Notes: a model not told the origin generated them from the sequence alone. 64,000 bases of DNA from CAYJKB01 sp964370625 (GCA_964370625.1 CAYJKB010000004.1:16319-80318); one strand, 5' to 3'. Counted from the first letter of the stretch, positions 16,432 to 25,860 are shown. Program-made: numbers and translations.

Positions 16432-17281
16432 GGTACTTAAAAATGATGAAGATATAGTATGCAGAGTCTCACCCTTAGGATTATTTGAATTTACTTTTGG
16501 AAAAGAAATGTCAGGCGAAGAGGTAATTGTTCCTTTTAAACCTGAAGTAATTAGCACATATGAAAAACCTGTATTAATTGAAAAAAGCGAAACTCAAAAT
16601 GCAGATTTCGATAAAATCGAAACTGCAACTGATACAGAAGAATTACAAGAAATAAAAGCAAAACAAGCAGAAATCGATAAATTAATCAGCGAAGCTAGGC
16701 TTGCAGCAGAGGACATTGTTGCCTCTGCTCGCAAAAAAGCTGCAATTATGGAGCAGGAAGGGTATAACAAAGGTTTAGAGCAAGGGACAGCACAAGGTTT
16801 TGAATTTGGTGTTGAACAAGCTAGAAAAGAAACTGAACGTATACGAGACGCTGAACTTCAAAAATTTGCAGTGTTTATAGGAGAACAAACAAAAATAGTA
16901 ACAAGCGAAAAAGAAAAAACGCTTGAGTGCTATGTCGATGATTTGAAAAATATTTCTTTATCCATAGGTGAAAAAATTGTTCAAACCAGCCTTCGTTCAA
17001 GTTCAGAAGTTATTTTAAAAATGATACTTTCAGCAACAGAAAAAATGAAGAGAGTAGCTTGGGCGAAAATATACATCGGAGATTCTGGAAACTGTCTTGA
17101 AGTTCAAGGAGATGCTGAATTTTTAAAGAGTTTATCACGTATTGCAGAAAATGTAAAAATCGTGGTAATTGATGAAGAACTTGGCACAGTTATCGTTGAA
17201 ACACCTGAAGAAATTCTTGATGTTAGTGTTAAAACTCAACTTGAAAATATTAAAGAAATTCTTTACAATGTTAGAAATTAG
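16424..17281 (+). CDS. fliH: Flagellar export regulator FliH
   Basis: Stator-like partner that binds the FliI ATPase and docks it at the C-ring. The 285-residue protein has a coiled-coil middle (about 75-165) containing GxxxG-type repeats (EGYNKGLEQGTAQGFEFG) typical of FliH, and the FliH/VATPase-E-like C-terminal domain. It begins at a TTG inside the last codons of fliG, with AAAGGATG nine bases upstream. No better start is visible. It is followed by fliI after 35 bases. Confidence 0.9.
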   Translation: MSKVLKNDEDIVCRVSPLGLFEFTFGKEMSGEEVIVPFKPEVISTYEKPVLIEKSETQNADFDKIETATDTEELQEIKAKQAEIDKLISEARLAAEDIVASARKKAAIMEQEGYNKGLEQGTAQGFEFGVEQARKETERIRDAELQKFAVFIGEQTKIVTSEKEKTLECYVDDLKNISLSIGEKIVQTSLRSSSEVILKMILSATEKMKRVAWAKIYIGDSGNCLEVQGDAEFLKSLSRIAENVKIVVIDEELGTVIVETPEEILDVSVKTQLENIKEILYNVRN

Positions 17282-17316
17282 CATAATACAAGCAGATTTT
17301 TTTAGGAGGTTGGACA

Positions 17317-18621
17317 GTGTTTAAATCTTTACCCAGTATGATAATGAAAGCTGAGACTGTAAGTCATATAGGTAAAATTGAAAATGTTACAGGAATATCT
17401 ATGACAGCCTCTGGAGGTTCTGCAAATATCGGTGATATTGTTCTGATTTACAATGAAGAACAAAAAAAACAAATTCCGGCAGAAGTTGTAGGATTTCAAG
17501 GTGATAAAATTAGGCTTATGGCTTATGAAGATGTGCCTGGAATTGGCACAGATAGCTTTGTTAGAAATACAAAAAAAAGACTTAAAATCCCAGTTGGTCA
17601 ATTTTTAAAAGGTAGAATAATTGATGCACTTGGAAATCCTATTGATGGAAAAGGGGAATTTAAGTCAGACAGATATTATTATGTTGAAAATCCCAAAATA
17701 AATCCCCTAGAACGTCCAGCGATTACTGAAAAAATGCACTTTGGTGTACGAGCAATTGATGGGCTTTGTACTATTGGCAAAGGTCAGCGTATTGGCATTT
17801 TTGCAGGGAGTGGTGTTGGTAAAAGTACACTACTTGGCATGATAGCAAAAAATGTATCTGCTGATATTAATGTTATTGCGCTAGTTGGAGAGCGTGGCAG
17901 AGAGGTTCGTGAGTTTGTCGAACGTGATTTAGGTCCAGAAGGCATGAAAAAAACTGTACTCATCGTGGCAACTTCTGATGAACCTGCTATGCTTCGTATG
18001 AAATGCCCACTTGTAGCAACAACTATAGCAGAGTATTTTAAAGATCGAGGAAAAGATGTACTCCTTATGATGGATTCCTTAACAAGGTTTGCAATGGCAC
18101 AGCGTGAAATCGGACTTGCAACCGGAGAGCCACCTGTTGCACGTGGATATACACCATCAATTTATGCACAATTTCCTAAACTTTTAGAACGAAGTGGAAT
18201 GTTTGAAAAAGGGTCAATAACAGGTGTTTACACTGTTCTTGTAGAAGGTGATGACACAAATGAGCCTGTTTCTGATACTGTTCGTGGTATACTCGACGGA
18301 CATATCGTTATGAGCCGTAAACTTGCTAATGCAAACCATTTTCCAGCAATAGATGTAAATGCTAGCATTTCTCGTTTGATGCAAGCAATTTCCGACACAG
18401 GACATTTGAATTTAGCATCAAAAATGCGTGATGTGCTTAGTGTATATGCTCAAAATGAAGATTTAATTTCGATTGGAGCATATAAAGACGGAACAAACCA
18501 AAAACTTGATTATGCATTGCGAAAAATTGATGCTGTTAAAGAATTTTTAATGCAGGAAATTGACGAAAAATGCACAACAGAACAAACTTTAGAACAAATG
18601 AAAACGATATTTGACAGTTAA
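17317..18621 (+). CDS. fliI: Flagellum-specific ATPase FliI
   Basis: Hexameric F1-like ATPase that feeds export substrates to the gate. The 434-residue protein has Walker A GSGVGKST near 165-172, VALVGERGREVREF, Walker B VLLMMDSLTRFAMAQRE, and the DELSD-equivalent and C-terminal regions expected for FliI/YscN. The GTG start has AGGAGG upstream. A slightly long A-run before codon 88 (KKRLKIPVGQ) is within the gene and does not break the frame. Confidence 0.97.
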   Translation: MFKSLPSMIMKAETVSHIGKIENVTGISMTASGGSANIGDIVLIYNEEQKKQIPAEVVGFQGDKIRLMAYEDVPGIGTDSFVRNTKKRLKIPVGQFLKGRIIDALGNPIDGKGEFKSDRYYYVENPKINPLERPAITEKMHFGVRAIDGLCTIGKGQRIGIFAGSGVGKSTLLGMIAKNVSADINVIALVGERGREVREFVERDLGPEGMKKTVLIVATSDEPAMLRMKCPLVATTIAEYFKDRGKDVLLMMDSLTRFAMAQREIGLATGEPPVARGYTPSIYAQFPKLLERSGMFEKGSITGVYTVLVEGDDTNEPVSDTVRGILDGHIVMSRKLANANHFPAIDVNASISRLMQAISDTGHLNLASKMRDVLSVYAQNEDLISIGAYKDGTNQKLDYALRKIDAVKEFLMQEIDEKCTTEQTLEQMKTIFDS

Positions 18622-18661
18622 TTTTAGACTTTAATTATAAAATTTTTTGGAGGAATAGAAT

Positions 18662-19111
18662 TTGAAAAAATTTGTATTTTCCCTTGAAAAAGTGCTTAAA
18701 TATAAAGAGCAGGTTGAAAATAATTTAAAGAATGAACATGCTCAAATAATTTCTGCTATTAATGATGAAAAGCAAAAATTATATGCACTAGAAGAAGAAG
18801 TTTCCATTAATATCAAAAATGTAGAATATGAAAAACAAACAGGGTGTACAGTTCAGACAATTCAAATGTATGAAGTATATCAAAAAAGCTTAGAAGCAAA
18901 AATTCGTCGTGTGAAACAAGTGATTTCACAGCTTGAAGTTCGTGAACAAAAGAAAATAGACGAAATTTTAGAAGCTAAAAAAGAAACCTCCTCCCTTGAT
19001 ATAATTAAGGACAAGCGATTTGCACATTATAATTCCGAAGTGCTAAAAGCTGAAGAACATTTTATAGAAGAATTTGTGAATAATACTATGATTGCAAAAA
19101 GCTATTCATAG
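18662..19111 (+). CDS. fliJ: Flagellar export chaperone-escort FliJ
   Basis: Coiled-coil stalk protein that sits in the FliI ring and interacts with FlhA. The 149 residues are nearly all helical, with charged heptads from about 5 to 145. The opening KKFVFSLEKVLKYKEQ is typical of Gram-positive FliJ. It starts at TTG with GGAGG seven bases upstream. No MotE-like gene follows it; fliK is next. Confidence 0.9.
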   Translation: MKKFVFSLEKVLKYKEQVENNLKNEHAQIISAINDEKQKLYALEEEVSINIKNVEYEKQTGCTVQTIQMYEVYQKSLEAKIRRVKQVISQLEVREQKKIDEILEAKKETSSLDIIKDKRFAHYNSEVLKAEEHFIEEFVNNTMIAKSYS

Positions 19112-19175
19112 ATTGCAAATTTTAAACTTGAAATTTTAAGTTATTTATAATTTATGTTGAAAGGAGGTGAAATAT

Positions 19176-20183
19176 ATGCAAATGACAACTGCACAAATTA
19201 CACAAATGATGAATGTTAACACAAATGTGAGTTCGAGCAGTTCAAAAGGCACAGTGGACAATACTTTTGAAGGCCTAATGCAAGACAAAGTAAATGCTGA
19301 AGCAAAAGGAATAAATACAGAAAATGTTGTTTTAACTGAAGAGGAAGCATTAGCCTTGCTTGAACAAGAGCAAACAGAAGAAGATGAAAATGCAGAACAA
19401 CCAGATTTACTAGGTGAACTTGCTATAGCACAAGATGTACTTCAAATGCTTAAGGACAAGTTGCTAGCACCTGTAGAACAAGAAACACAAGAAACAAAAA
19501 CAGATGCTATAGTTTTAATAGCTAGTGAAGCTGAAGGACAAAATACAGATAAAGTAGCAAGCTTGACAGGTATTGAAAATGGAGAAGCTCAAACTGAGAA
19601 CAATGTTTTGAAAGCCCAAACTGTGACAGAGGCGAAAACGTCTGAAATCAAAACTTCAGATGCTAAAAGTTCTGAAACTTCAAGTGAGTTTCAAGGAATG
19701 TTAAATTCACAGGTGGACACGCATAATACAAATGTTCAAAATGTACAGAAAACAGAAAATGTGCCACAAACTAGCCAAACTATGAGTACGGAATATGTAT
19801 CTGAAATCAAAGATGAAATCGCAAATAAGATTTTATCAGGTGTGAAAGAGTTTGAAATTGAACTTAATCCAAGTGATTTAGGAAAGCTTACAATTAAAGC
19901 GACATATGAAGATGGTCAAGCGATGATTTCGATTATTTGTACAGAAAAAGATACTTTAGGTATACTTTCTAAAAGTGCAACAGATTTAGCAAATATCATT
20001 GAACTTCGCTCTGGAAATGCAACACAAATTGTCATTGATGAGCCACGAAGTGACTATCTAGATAATAATGCTGACAGCCCAAACGAAAGAAATGACCAAA
20101 CTCATGAACAAAATTCCAATGAAAAGATTGAAATTGAAGAAGCAGAAAGTTTCTTGCATCAATTAAGACTAGGACTTATGTAA
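19176..20183 (+). CDS. fliK: Flagellar hook-length control protein FliK
   Basis: Exported ruler that measures the hook and switches FlhB to late substrates. The 335-residue protein has a long disordered Gln/Glu/Thr-rich ruler region (about 1-210) and the C-terminal Flg_hook domain, whose core FEIELNPSDLGKLTIKATY (about 228-246) contains the conserved LxPxxLGxLxv motif. The ATG at 19176 is chosen because AAGGAGG lies eight bases before it. A GTG three codons earlier falls inside that ribosome site. Confidence 0.92.
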   Translation: MQMTTAQITQMMNVNTNVSSSSSKGTVDNTFEGLMQDKVNAEAKGINTENVVLTEEEALALLEQEQTEEDENAEQPDLLGELAIAQDVLQMLKDKLLAPVEQETQETKTDAIVLIASEAEGQNTDKVASLTGIENGEAQTENNVLKAQTVTEAKTSEIKTSDAKSSETSSEFQGMLNSQVDTHNTNVQNVQKTENVPQTSQTMSTEYVSEIKDEIANKILSGVKEFEIELNPSDLGKLTIKATYEDGQAMISIICTEKDTLGILSKSATDLANIIELRSGNATQIVIDEPRSDYLDNNADSPNERNDQTHEQNSNEKIEIEEAESFLHQLRLGLM

Positions 20184-20218
20184 CTTAGACTTAATTTAAA
20201 CATTGAAAGGAGAATTAC

Positions 20219-20947
20219 ATGAGCTCAGTAGGTTCAGTGAATACATATTCACAAATTAGCTCCCGAAGTGCATATGCAGAAGAACCAAGTGGTACGCTAA
20301 CTACCGATGACTTTTATGAACTTCTTGCAGCACAGCTTAAATATCAAGATGCTGACAACCCAATGGATACAGCAGAAATGATGAATCAAATGGTGCAAAC
20401 GCAAATGATTGAAGCAATCACTCAAATGACTACGACAAACCTTATGCAATATACAATGTCAATGATGGGAAAAGAGCTTACAATGGCAGATATTGATGAG
20501 GCAACAGGTGTATTTAACGGACAAACGACAACAGGTGAAATCACTGGTATAATCTTCGGCGATGACCCTATCCTTTTCATCGGTGAGCAAGACTATAGAC
20601 TATCACAAATCATGTCAGTAGGTACAATTCCAGAGCCACCAGAGATAGAGGTTGAAGTGGAAGATGAGGAAGATGATATAGTAGACGGCACTGACAGCGT
20701 AGGCGGTACAGAAGGTACAGACAGCACTGACGGTACAGCTGGCACAGATGGCACAACAGAAAGTGGGGACACTACATCTGCAGATACTCCTGCTACAGGT
20801 GAAGCAGGCGAGGCTGGCGACACAACAACGTCTGGAACAACCGGAAGCACAGATACAGGTGCTACAGATAGCAGTTCAGATATTCCTCAAACATCTGATG
20901 TAACAGATGCTTCAGATAGTACAAATGGCGATGAGGCACAGCCTTAA
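20219..20947 (+). CDS. flgD: Flagellar hook-cap protein FlgD with low-complexity acidic tail
   Basis: Scaffold that caps the growing hook. The first 80 residues are a clear FlgD N-terminal domain: LTTDDFYELLAAQLKYQD, NPMDTAEMMNQM, and TQMIEAITQM. The region to about 145 resembles a short beta part. The remaining ~95 residues are almost only Thr, Asp, Gly, Ser, Ala and Glu, with repeats of the TDGT/GTDST type, in place of the usual FLG-Ig/tudor domains. A purely disordered acidic tail is unusual for FlgD. GAAAGGAG precedes the ATG. Confidence 0.85.
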   Translation: MSSVGSVNTYSQISSRSAYAEEPSGTLTTDDFYELLAAQLKYQDADNPMDTAEMMNQMVQTQMIEAITQMTTTNLMQYTMSMMGKELTMADIDEATGVFNGQTTTGEITGIIFGDDPILFIGEQDYRLSQIMSVGTIPEPPEIEVEVEDEEDDIVDGTDSVGGTEGTDSTDGTAGTDGTTESGDTTSADTPATGEAGEAGDTTTSGTTGSTDTGATDSSSDIPQTSDVTDASDSTNGDEAQP

Positions 20948-20970
20948 TTCCACTAAAATTTAATATTGAA

Positions 20971-21363
20971 ATGAGTGATTTTATGACAGCGGATAACCTT
21001 TCTAGCATAGGTAGATTAAGGTTAGAACACGATACATTGCTGCATAAATCAAATGCAAAATCAAATAGTGATTTCTCTAAAGTGTTAAATGATAAGATTG
21101 AAAATAGCACTGGTATACAATTTTCAAAACATGCTATAACAAGAATGAATGAGCGTGGTGTTGATGTGTCAGAGAAGTTGCAAAATGATTTGAATGCAGC
21201 AGTTGATAAAGCACGTGAAAAAGGTGCGAAAGATGTGATTGTAATAGGTCCATCTAATGCTTTTGTTGTAAATGTGCCGAATAATACGGTGGTTACAACG
21301 ATGAATTTACACGAAATGCGTGAAAAAGTTTTTACTAATATTGATAGTGCAATAATTTTATAA
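20971..21363 (+). CDS. Flagellar operon protein, TIGR02530 type
   Basis: A 130-residue soluble protein found between flgD and flgE in many Firmicutes operons. The segment FSKHAITRMNERGVDVSEKL and the C-terminal FVVNVPNNTVVTTMN match the small TIGR02530 family, whose biochemical role is unknown. Some suggest hook assembly. The ribosome site is weak, and an ATG four codons downstream (MTADNLSS) is an alternative start. The context supports a flagellar role. Confidence 0.8.
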   Translation: MSDFMTADNLSSIGRLRLEHDTLLHKSNAKSNSDFSKVLNDKIENSTGIQFSKHAITRMNERGVDVSEKLQNDLNAAVDKAREKGAKDVIVIGPSNAFVVNVPNNTVVTTMNLHEMREKVFTNIDSAIIL

Positions 21364-21462
21364 GCTGGACCATTATTGGAAGCTTTTATATTCATCAGAA
21401 GAATGAATATAGACTTTATTTGCACAAAATTAAATTTCTATAATAAGAAAGGAAATAATATA

Positions 21463-22431
21463 ATGGTTAAATCGATGAATGCGGCAATTTCTGGTCTACG
21501 TACTCACCAATCTAAAATGGACGTAATCAGTAACAACATTGCAAACGTAAATACATGGGGTTATAAAACTCGTACAGCAAACTTCCAAGATTCACTTTAT
21601 CAAAACGTAACACTAGGTACTGGTGGGGACGTTGACGAAGGTGGAATCGGTGGTATCAACAGTTCGCAACTTGGTTTCGGTGTAAACTTAGGTTCTATCT
21701 CAACAAACTTTTCAACAGGTGCGTGGGGATACACTGGTGACGGGCTTAACTGTATGATTGATGGAACAGGTTTCTTTATCGTAGGTCAATACAGAGACCC
21801 AGCGGGTACAGCACCTGATAGTGGCCCTGTAGAGAACACAGGTCTTTCAGCGGCTGGTATGTCACTTACTCGTGTTGGTATTTTCACAATTGATGACAAC
21901 GGTTGTCTTGTAGATAGCACAGGTCGTTATGTTTATGGTTATGTAGCAACTGACCCAGATGACAGTGGCACAGGTGGTGGTACAGCTGATGATGGTGATT
22001 ACGGAATTGTTGAGGATGACGGTCTTACACCTATTCAAATTCCAATTAAAGACGATACAACTACACCTCCTACACGCTTCCAAATCGAATCAGTTAGCAT
22101 CGCAAGTGATGGTTCTGTTATCGGTATTGATAGCGACAACGTAAAAGTTGTATTCGGTAGAATTGGTATTGCATCAGTTGAAAACGTAAACGGTCTTGAC
22201 CAAACGGCTGGTTATCACTACAACATCGGTAGCAACGCAGGGCAAGTTGTAGCTGGATTTTCAACAGCTGCTACAGGTAGCGTACTTAGTAACTATCTTG
22301 AAATGTCAAACGTTGACTTAGCTTCTGAAATTGCAAACATGATTACAACTCAAAGGGGTTACCAAGCTAACACAAAAATCATCACAGTTACAGATGAAAT
22401 GCTTGCAGAGCTTGTTAATATGAAACGATAA
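21463..22431 (+). CDS. flgE: Flagellar hook protein FlgE
   Basis: Forms the curved hook. The 322-residue protein has the rod/hook N-terminal motif MDVISNNIANVNTWGYKTR, a central domain rich in Gly/Asp/Thr with little lysine (about 120-260), and the C-terminal helix LEMSNVDLASEIANMITTQRGY. The ATG at 21463 has AAAGGAAATAATATA upstream. An in-frame ATG 29 codons earlier would add a non-flagellar N-terminus and is rejected. It is followed by a strong hairpin. Confidence 0.93.
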   Translation: MVKSMNAAISGLRTHQSKMDVISNNIANVNTWGYKTRTANFQDSLYQNVTLGTGGDVDEGGIGGINSSQLGFGVNLGSISTNFSTGAWGYTGDGLNCMIDGTGFFIVGQYRDPAGTAPDSGPVENTGLSAAGMSLTRVGIFTIDDNGCLVDSTGRYVYGYVATDPDDSGTGGGTADDGDYGIVEDDGLTPIQIPIKDDTTTPPTRFQIESVSIASDGSVIGIDSDNVKVVFGRIGIASVENVNGLDQTAGYHYNIGSNAGQVVAGFSTAATGSVLSNYLEMSNVDLASEIANMITTQRGYQANTKIITVTDEMLAELVNMKR

Positions 22432-22500
22432 GCATAAATTTTCATAATAAAAATTATAGGAAATTGTAGCTTAGAGAAGCGAAAAAACAAATAAATTTTA

Positions 22501-22529
22501 TAGTGAGGGAAAGTAATTTTCCCTCACTA
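22501..22529 (+). other. Strong intra-operon hairpin between flgE and flbD
   Basis: A perfect 12-base-pair stem (22501-22512 with 22518-22529, loop of 5). No T-run follows; an AAAAGGATG ribosome site for flbD comes right after. This fits an mRNA processing or 3'-end-protecting structure rather than a terminator, perhaps to keep flgE message abundant relative to downstream genes. Confidence 0.6.
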
Positions 22530-22549
22530 CTTGAAAAGGATGATGAAAT

Positions 22550-22741
22550 TTGGTAGAATTAACTAAGTTAAATGGAGAGATAATACTTATCAATCCAAAT
22601 CAAATCGAGTATATTGAAATTATTCCTGAATCAAAAATCATTATGATGAATGGCAGATATCACATAGTTGTTGAAACTAAAGAACAAATAATCGATAAAA
22701 CCATTTGGTTTCAAAATGAGTGTATTCATCGCAAGTTTTAG
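22550..22741 (+). CDS. flbD: FlbD/SwrD-family flagellar protein
   Basis: A 63-residue protein of the FlbD family, called SwrD in Bacillus, which is needed for full motor power. Typical features are the opening ELTKLNGEIILINPNQIEYIE and the later MNGRYHIVVETKEQI. It starts at TTG, with AAGGATG upstream. It lies between flgE and motA, the position seen in many Firmicutes operons. Confidence 0.88.
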   Translation: MVELTKLNGEIILINPNQIEYIEIIPESKIIMMNGRYHIVVETKEQIIDKTIWFQNECIHRKF

Positions 22742-22758
22742 TCGGAGGTTTTTATATT

Positions 22759-23586
22759 ATGGATGTTACAACTCTTGTCGGTATAGTGCTTGGAGCTGTA
22801 TTAATACTTATTTCAATCATGTTAGGGGAAAATGGGCTTGACGTGAATGCATTGGCAAGTTTCTTTGATGCACCTAGTATCATGATTGTAGTAGGTGGTA
22901 CGCTTGCAGCCGTAATCGCAAGTTACCCACTTAGCAAATTATTAAGCACACTTAAACACTTTAAAAAACTTATCTCAGGTAAAGCATATCAAGTAGAGCC
23001 TGTAATAGAGCAACTTGTAGACTTTGCGACGATTGCTCGTAAAAATGGTTTGCTTGCACTTGAAGAACAAGCAAATGCATTGACAGATCCTTTCTTCAAA
23101 CAAGGCATCATGTATGTAGTAGATGCTACAGAAGCTGAAAAAGTTCGTGAACTTATGGAAAGTGATTTATCTTATATGGATCAAAGGCATGATGAAGAAG
23201 CTGGTATTTATGAAAAAGCTGCAGCTTTCGCTCCGTCTTTTGGTATGATTGGTACGCTTATCGGTCTTATCAACATGCTTGCAGGGATGGACCTTGCAGC
23301 AGGTTCGTCATCGTCTATCGGTGCCGATATGTCCGTTGCCCTTATTACAACATTATATGGTTGTATTTTAGGTAGCCTTATTTTCCAACCAGTAGCAAAA
23401 AAACTTCGTATTCGTAATGAAGAAGAACTTTTATATAAACAGCTTATTATTGAAGGTGTTATCGGTATTCAATCAGGGGAAAACCCAAAGGCACTTCGTG
23501 AACGTCTTGCATCTCAACTTCACCAAAACAAACGTAGCAAAATCATTGATGGTGCAGCTGGTGGCGGAAAAGGCGATGAAAAATAA
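22759..23586 (+). CDS. motA: Flagellar stator protein MotA
   Basis: Membrane part of the ion-driven stator that pushes FliG. The 275-residue protein shows four membrane helices (about 3-22, 30-52, 150-172, 185-205) and the large cytoplasmic loop with charged residues that contact FliG. AFAPSFGMIGTLIGLINML is the conserved core of helix 3. The ATG at 22759 follows CGGAGG by nine bases. An upstream frame of 13 codons overlaps flbD and is rejected. Confidence 0.95.
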   Translation: MDVTTLVGIVLGAVLILISIMLGENGLDVNALASFFDAPSIMIVVGGTLAAVIASYPLSKLLSTLKHFKKLISGKAYQVEPVIEQLVDFATIARKNGLLALEEQANALTDPFFKQGIMYVVDATEAEKVRELMESDLSYMDQRHDEEAGIYEKAAAFAPSFGMIGTLIGLINMLAGMDLAAGSSSSIGADMSVALITTLYGCILGSLIFQPVAKKLRIRNEEELLYKQLIIEGVIGIQSGENPKALRERLASQLHQNKRSKIIDGAAGGGKGDEK

Positions 23587-23616
23587 TTAATACATAATAT
23601 GAAGGGAGAATGAGTA

Positions 23617-24402
23617 GTGAAACAGAGAAAAAAAGCCCCAGAAGGCGGAGCAGACTGGATGGGAACATACGGAGACATGGTTACCTTGCTACTTTGTTTC
23701 TTTGTACTACTTTACTCAATATCTTCAGTTGACCAAGTAAAATGGGAAAACCTTGTAAGAAGTTTTAACCCTGATGCTGAAGAAGTATCACAGCTTGTAA
23801 TAGATGCAAATCTAGAAGCTGGAGACGAAGATGTACCAGGAAGTTTTGAAGCAGAAGAGGTTACAGAACAATTTGATAAACTATATAAAGACCTTCAAAA
23901 TATGCAAACTGAATATTCGGAAGTTGTGGATATAGAGCTTGAGTCTGGTGAAGGTTATCAGTTTATAAGGTTTAATGATACTGTGTTTTTCGGAGGAGAT
24001 AGCTCAGAGCTTTTACCAGTTGGTAGAGAGATATTAGCAGTATTTTCTGGAATTATTAAAGAATCAGAATCATCTATTCAACAAATGAGTGTGCTAGGGC
24101 ATACTACACTCGCAGACCCTAATAGACCAAATGAAGTTGCTTTCGACAGAATTTTATCTGCTGAAAGAGCAGCTGTAGTAACAGCGTATATTCAGACTTT
24201 TGCTGAAATGCCAGGAGAGAAACTTGTAAGCGTAGGTTATGGACAATTTCGTCCAGTTGCACCATTTGATACGGAGGAAAATCGTGCGAAAAACCGTAGA
24301 GTTGAAATACTCATCACAAAAAGTGGTACAGTTGAACAATCTCTTGAAAAATATTATGATGAAGCATATGCAAATCTTGCACAATCAGATGTAAATCCGT
24401 AG
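23617..24402 (+). CDS. motB: Flagellar stator protein MotB
   Basis: Peptidoglycan-anchored stator partner. The 261 residues have a short cytoplasmic N-terminus, one membrane helix carrying the ion-binding aspartate D20 in TYGDMVTLLLCFF, and a C-terminal OmpA-like peptidoglycan-binding domain (LSAERAAVVTAYI and NRAKNRRVEILI, about 185-232). It starts at GTG with GGGAG upstream. Ion type cannot be settled from this alone. No fliL gene follows before fliM. Confidence 0.95.
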   Translation: MKQRKKAPEGGADWMGTYGDMVTLLLCFFVLLYSISSVDQVKWENLVRSFNPDAEEVSQLVIDANLEAGDEDVPGSFEAEEVTEQFDKLYKDLQNMQTEYSEVVDIELESGEGYQFIRFNDTVFFGGDSSELLPVGREILAVFSGIIKESESSIQQMSVLGHTTLADPNRPNEVAFDRILSAERAAVVTAYIQTFAEMPGEKLVSVGYGQFRPVAPFDTEENRAKNRRVEILITKSGTVEQSLEKYYDEAYANLAQSDVNP

Positions 24403-24429
24403 AAAACGCTAAGAAACAGGAGTGGTGAT

Positions 24430-25443
24430 ATGGCAGAGGTATTAACACAGAGTCAAATTGATGAGCTGTTAAACTCTATGAATTCAGGAGGAGATAGTAA
24501 GCCTGCTGAGACAAAAAAAGCAGAATCTTCGCAAAATGATAACTGGAAGATGTATGACTTTAACAGTCCAAAAAAATTCACAAAAGATAGATTAAAATTG
24601 CTTAAGGGTATTTATGACAACTATGGCAGATTAGTTTCATTAAGGCTTAATGGCATGCTTAGAACTATGTGTGAAGCTGAAGTTTTCACAGTAGAAGAAC
24701 AGAGATACTTTGAGTTTAACAACATGCTAAGCGATAGCGACGTTATGATGGTTATGAACACTAAAGCACCTGGAGATAATGCAAGTATTCCGATTTTATT
24801 TCATATAGATCAAATTCTTATGATTAATATGATTGATAGAATGTTAGGTGGCACTGGGGCAGACCCAGATATAGAGCTTCCGTATGATTATACAGAAATA
24901 GAAGTTGCATTATATGAAAAAGTAATGCATGGTATTTTAGAAGTTACGGATAATGCATGGACAAACTATATCAGCTTAATATATGGTGAAAAGCGATATG
25001 AGGAAAATCCAGGTTTATTCCAAGAAGTAAGCCTTGATGAGCCTGTTGTAATTGTACTTCTTAATATTAAAATGGGAAATGTACAAGGTGCAATAACTAT
25101 TTGTGTGCCAGGAACATTGTTGATGGATATTTTCACTGCTATGGATAAGAGAAAATATGTTGATAATGGTGCTAATGTTAACACAAGCTATCGAGATAGA
25201 CTTACAGAAAATCTAAACAAAAGCCAGATGGAAATTAAAGCGAAAGTTGGCGACGTAACACTAGCGCTAGATGATATTTTAAATCTTAGAGTTGGTGATG
25301 TAATTGATTTAAACAAACCAAAAGATTCAGAAGTTACACTTCTTGTTGAAGAACAACCATGGTTTTATGGTAAAATCGGTACATATAACAAAAATACGGC
25401 TATTCAAATTAGCAGAAGAATTGAAGAAGAGGAAAAAGCTTAA
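24430..25443 (+). CDS. fliM: Flagellar motor switch protein FliM
   Basis: C-ring protein that binds phosphorylated CheY. The 337-residue protein has the N-terminal CheY-binding peptide VLTQSQIDELLNSM (4-17), the CheC-like middle domain with MLGGTGADPD, and the C-terminal SpoA domain (about 255-330) with LRVGDVIDLN. Length is typical. CAGGAGTGG precedes the ATG. It is followed by cheY and flgC rather than directly by fliY. Confidence 0.96.
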   Translation: MAEVLTQSQIDELLNSMNSGGDSKPAETKKAESSQNDNWKMYDFNSPKKFTKDRLKLLKGIYDNYGRLVSLRLNGMLRTMCEAEVFTVEEQRYFEFNNMLSDSDVMMVMNTKAPGDNASIPILFHIDQILMINMIDRMLGGTGADPDIELPYDYTEIEVALYEKVMHGILEVTDNAWTNYISLIYGEKRYEENPGLFQEVSLDEPVVIVLLNIKMGNVQGAITICVPGTLLMDIFTAMDKRKYVDNGANVNTSYRDRLTENLNKSQMEIKAKVGDVTLALDDILNLRVGDVIDLNKPKDSEVTLLVEEQPWFYGKIGTYNKNTAIQISRRIEEEEKA

Positions 25444-25500
25444 TTGCTTTCCTATATATTAAAATTTAAAATTATTTTTTTATGAAAGAAGGATAATAAA

Positions 25501-25860
25501 ATGGCAAAAATTATGGTAGTTGATGACGCAGCTTTTATGAGAATGATGATAAAAGATACACTTTCAAAAGCGGGATATGCTGATTTAGTTGAAGCCGCAG
25601 ACGGTGCTATTGCAGTTGAAACATTCAAAGCTGAAAAACCAGATCTTGTACTTTTAGATATTACAATGCCAAACATGAATGGATTAGATGCGCTTAAAGA
25701 AATCAAATCGATTGATGCTAGTGCAAATGTAATCATGTGTTCTGCTATGGGTCAAGAAGCTATGGTTATTGATGCAATTAAAGCAGGAGCAAAGGACTTT
25801 ATTGTAAAACCATTTAAACCAAACAGAATTCTTGATGCTGTTGCAAAAATCATAGGATAA
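25501..25860 (+). CDS. cheY: Chemotaxis response regulator CheY
   Basis: Single receiver domain of 119 residues, the diffusible signal from CheA to the switch. The acidic pocket D8-D9, phospho-acceptor D53 in LLDITMP, and the lysine of IVKPFKP near 103 are all present. The C-terminus carries no output domain. GAAAGAAGG lies before the ATG. In Bacillus, cheY likewise sits within the fla/che operon, but next to fliY. Here flgC separates them. Confidence 0.96.
   Translation: MAKIMVVDDAAFMRMMIKDTLSKAGYADLVEAADGAIAVETFKAEKPDLVLLDITMPNMNGLDALKEIKSIDASANVIMCSAMGQEAMVIDAIKAGAKDFIVKPFKPNRILDAVAKIIG

Noticed and set aside
20593..20850. Minus-strand open frame opposite flgD, rich in Val, Ser and Pro
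   Set aside because: It mirrors the low-complexity tail of flgD, has no ribosome site and no context.
20862..21425. 187-residue minus-strand frame opposite the TIGR02530-type gene
   Set aside because: Unsupported by ribosome site, and it spans the end of flgD, an intergenic region and the flagellar gene.
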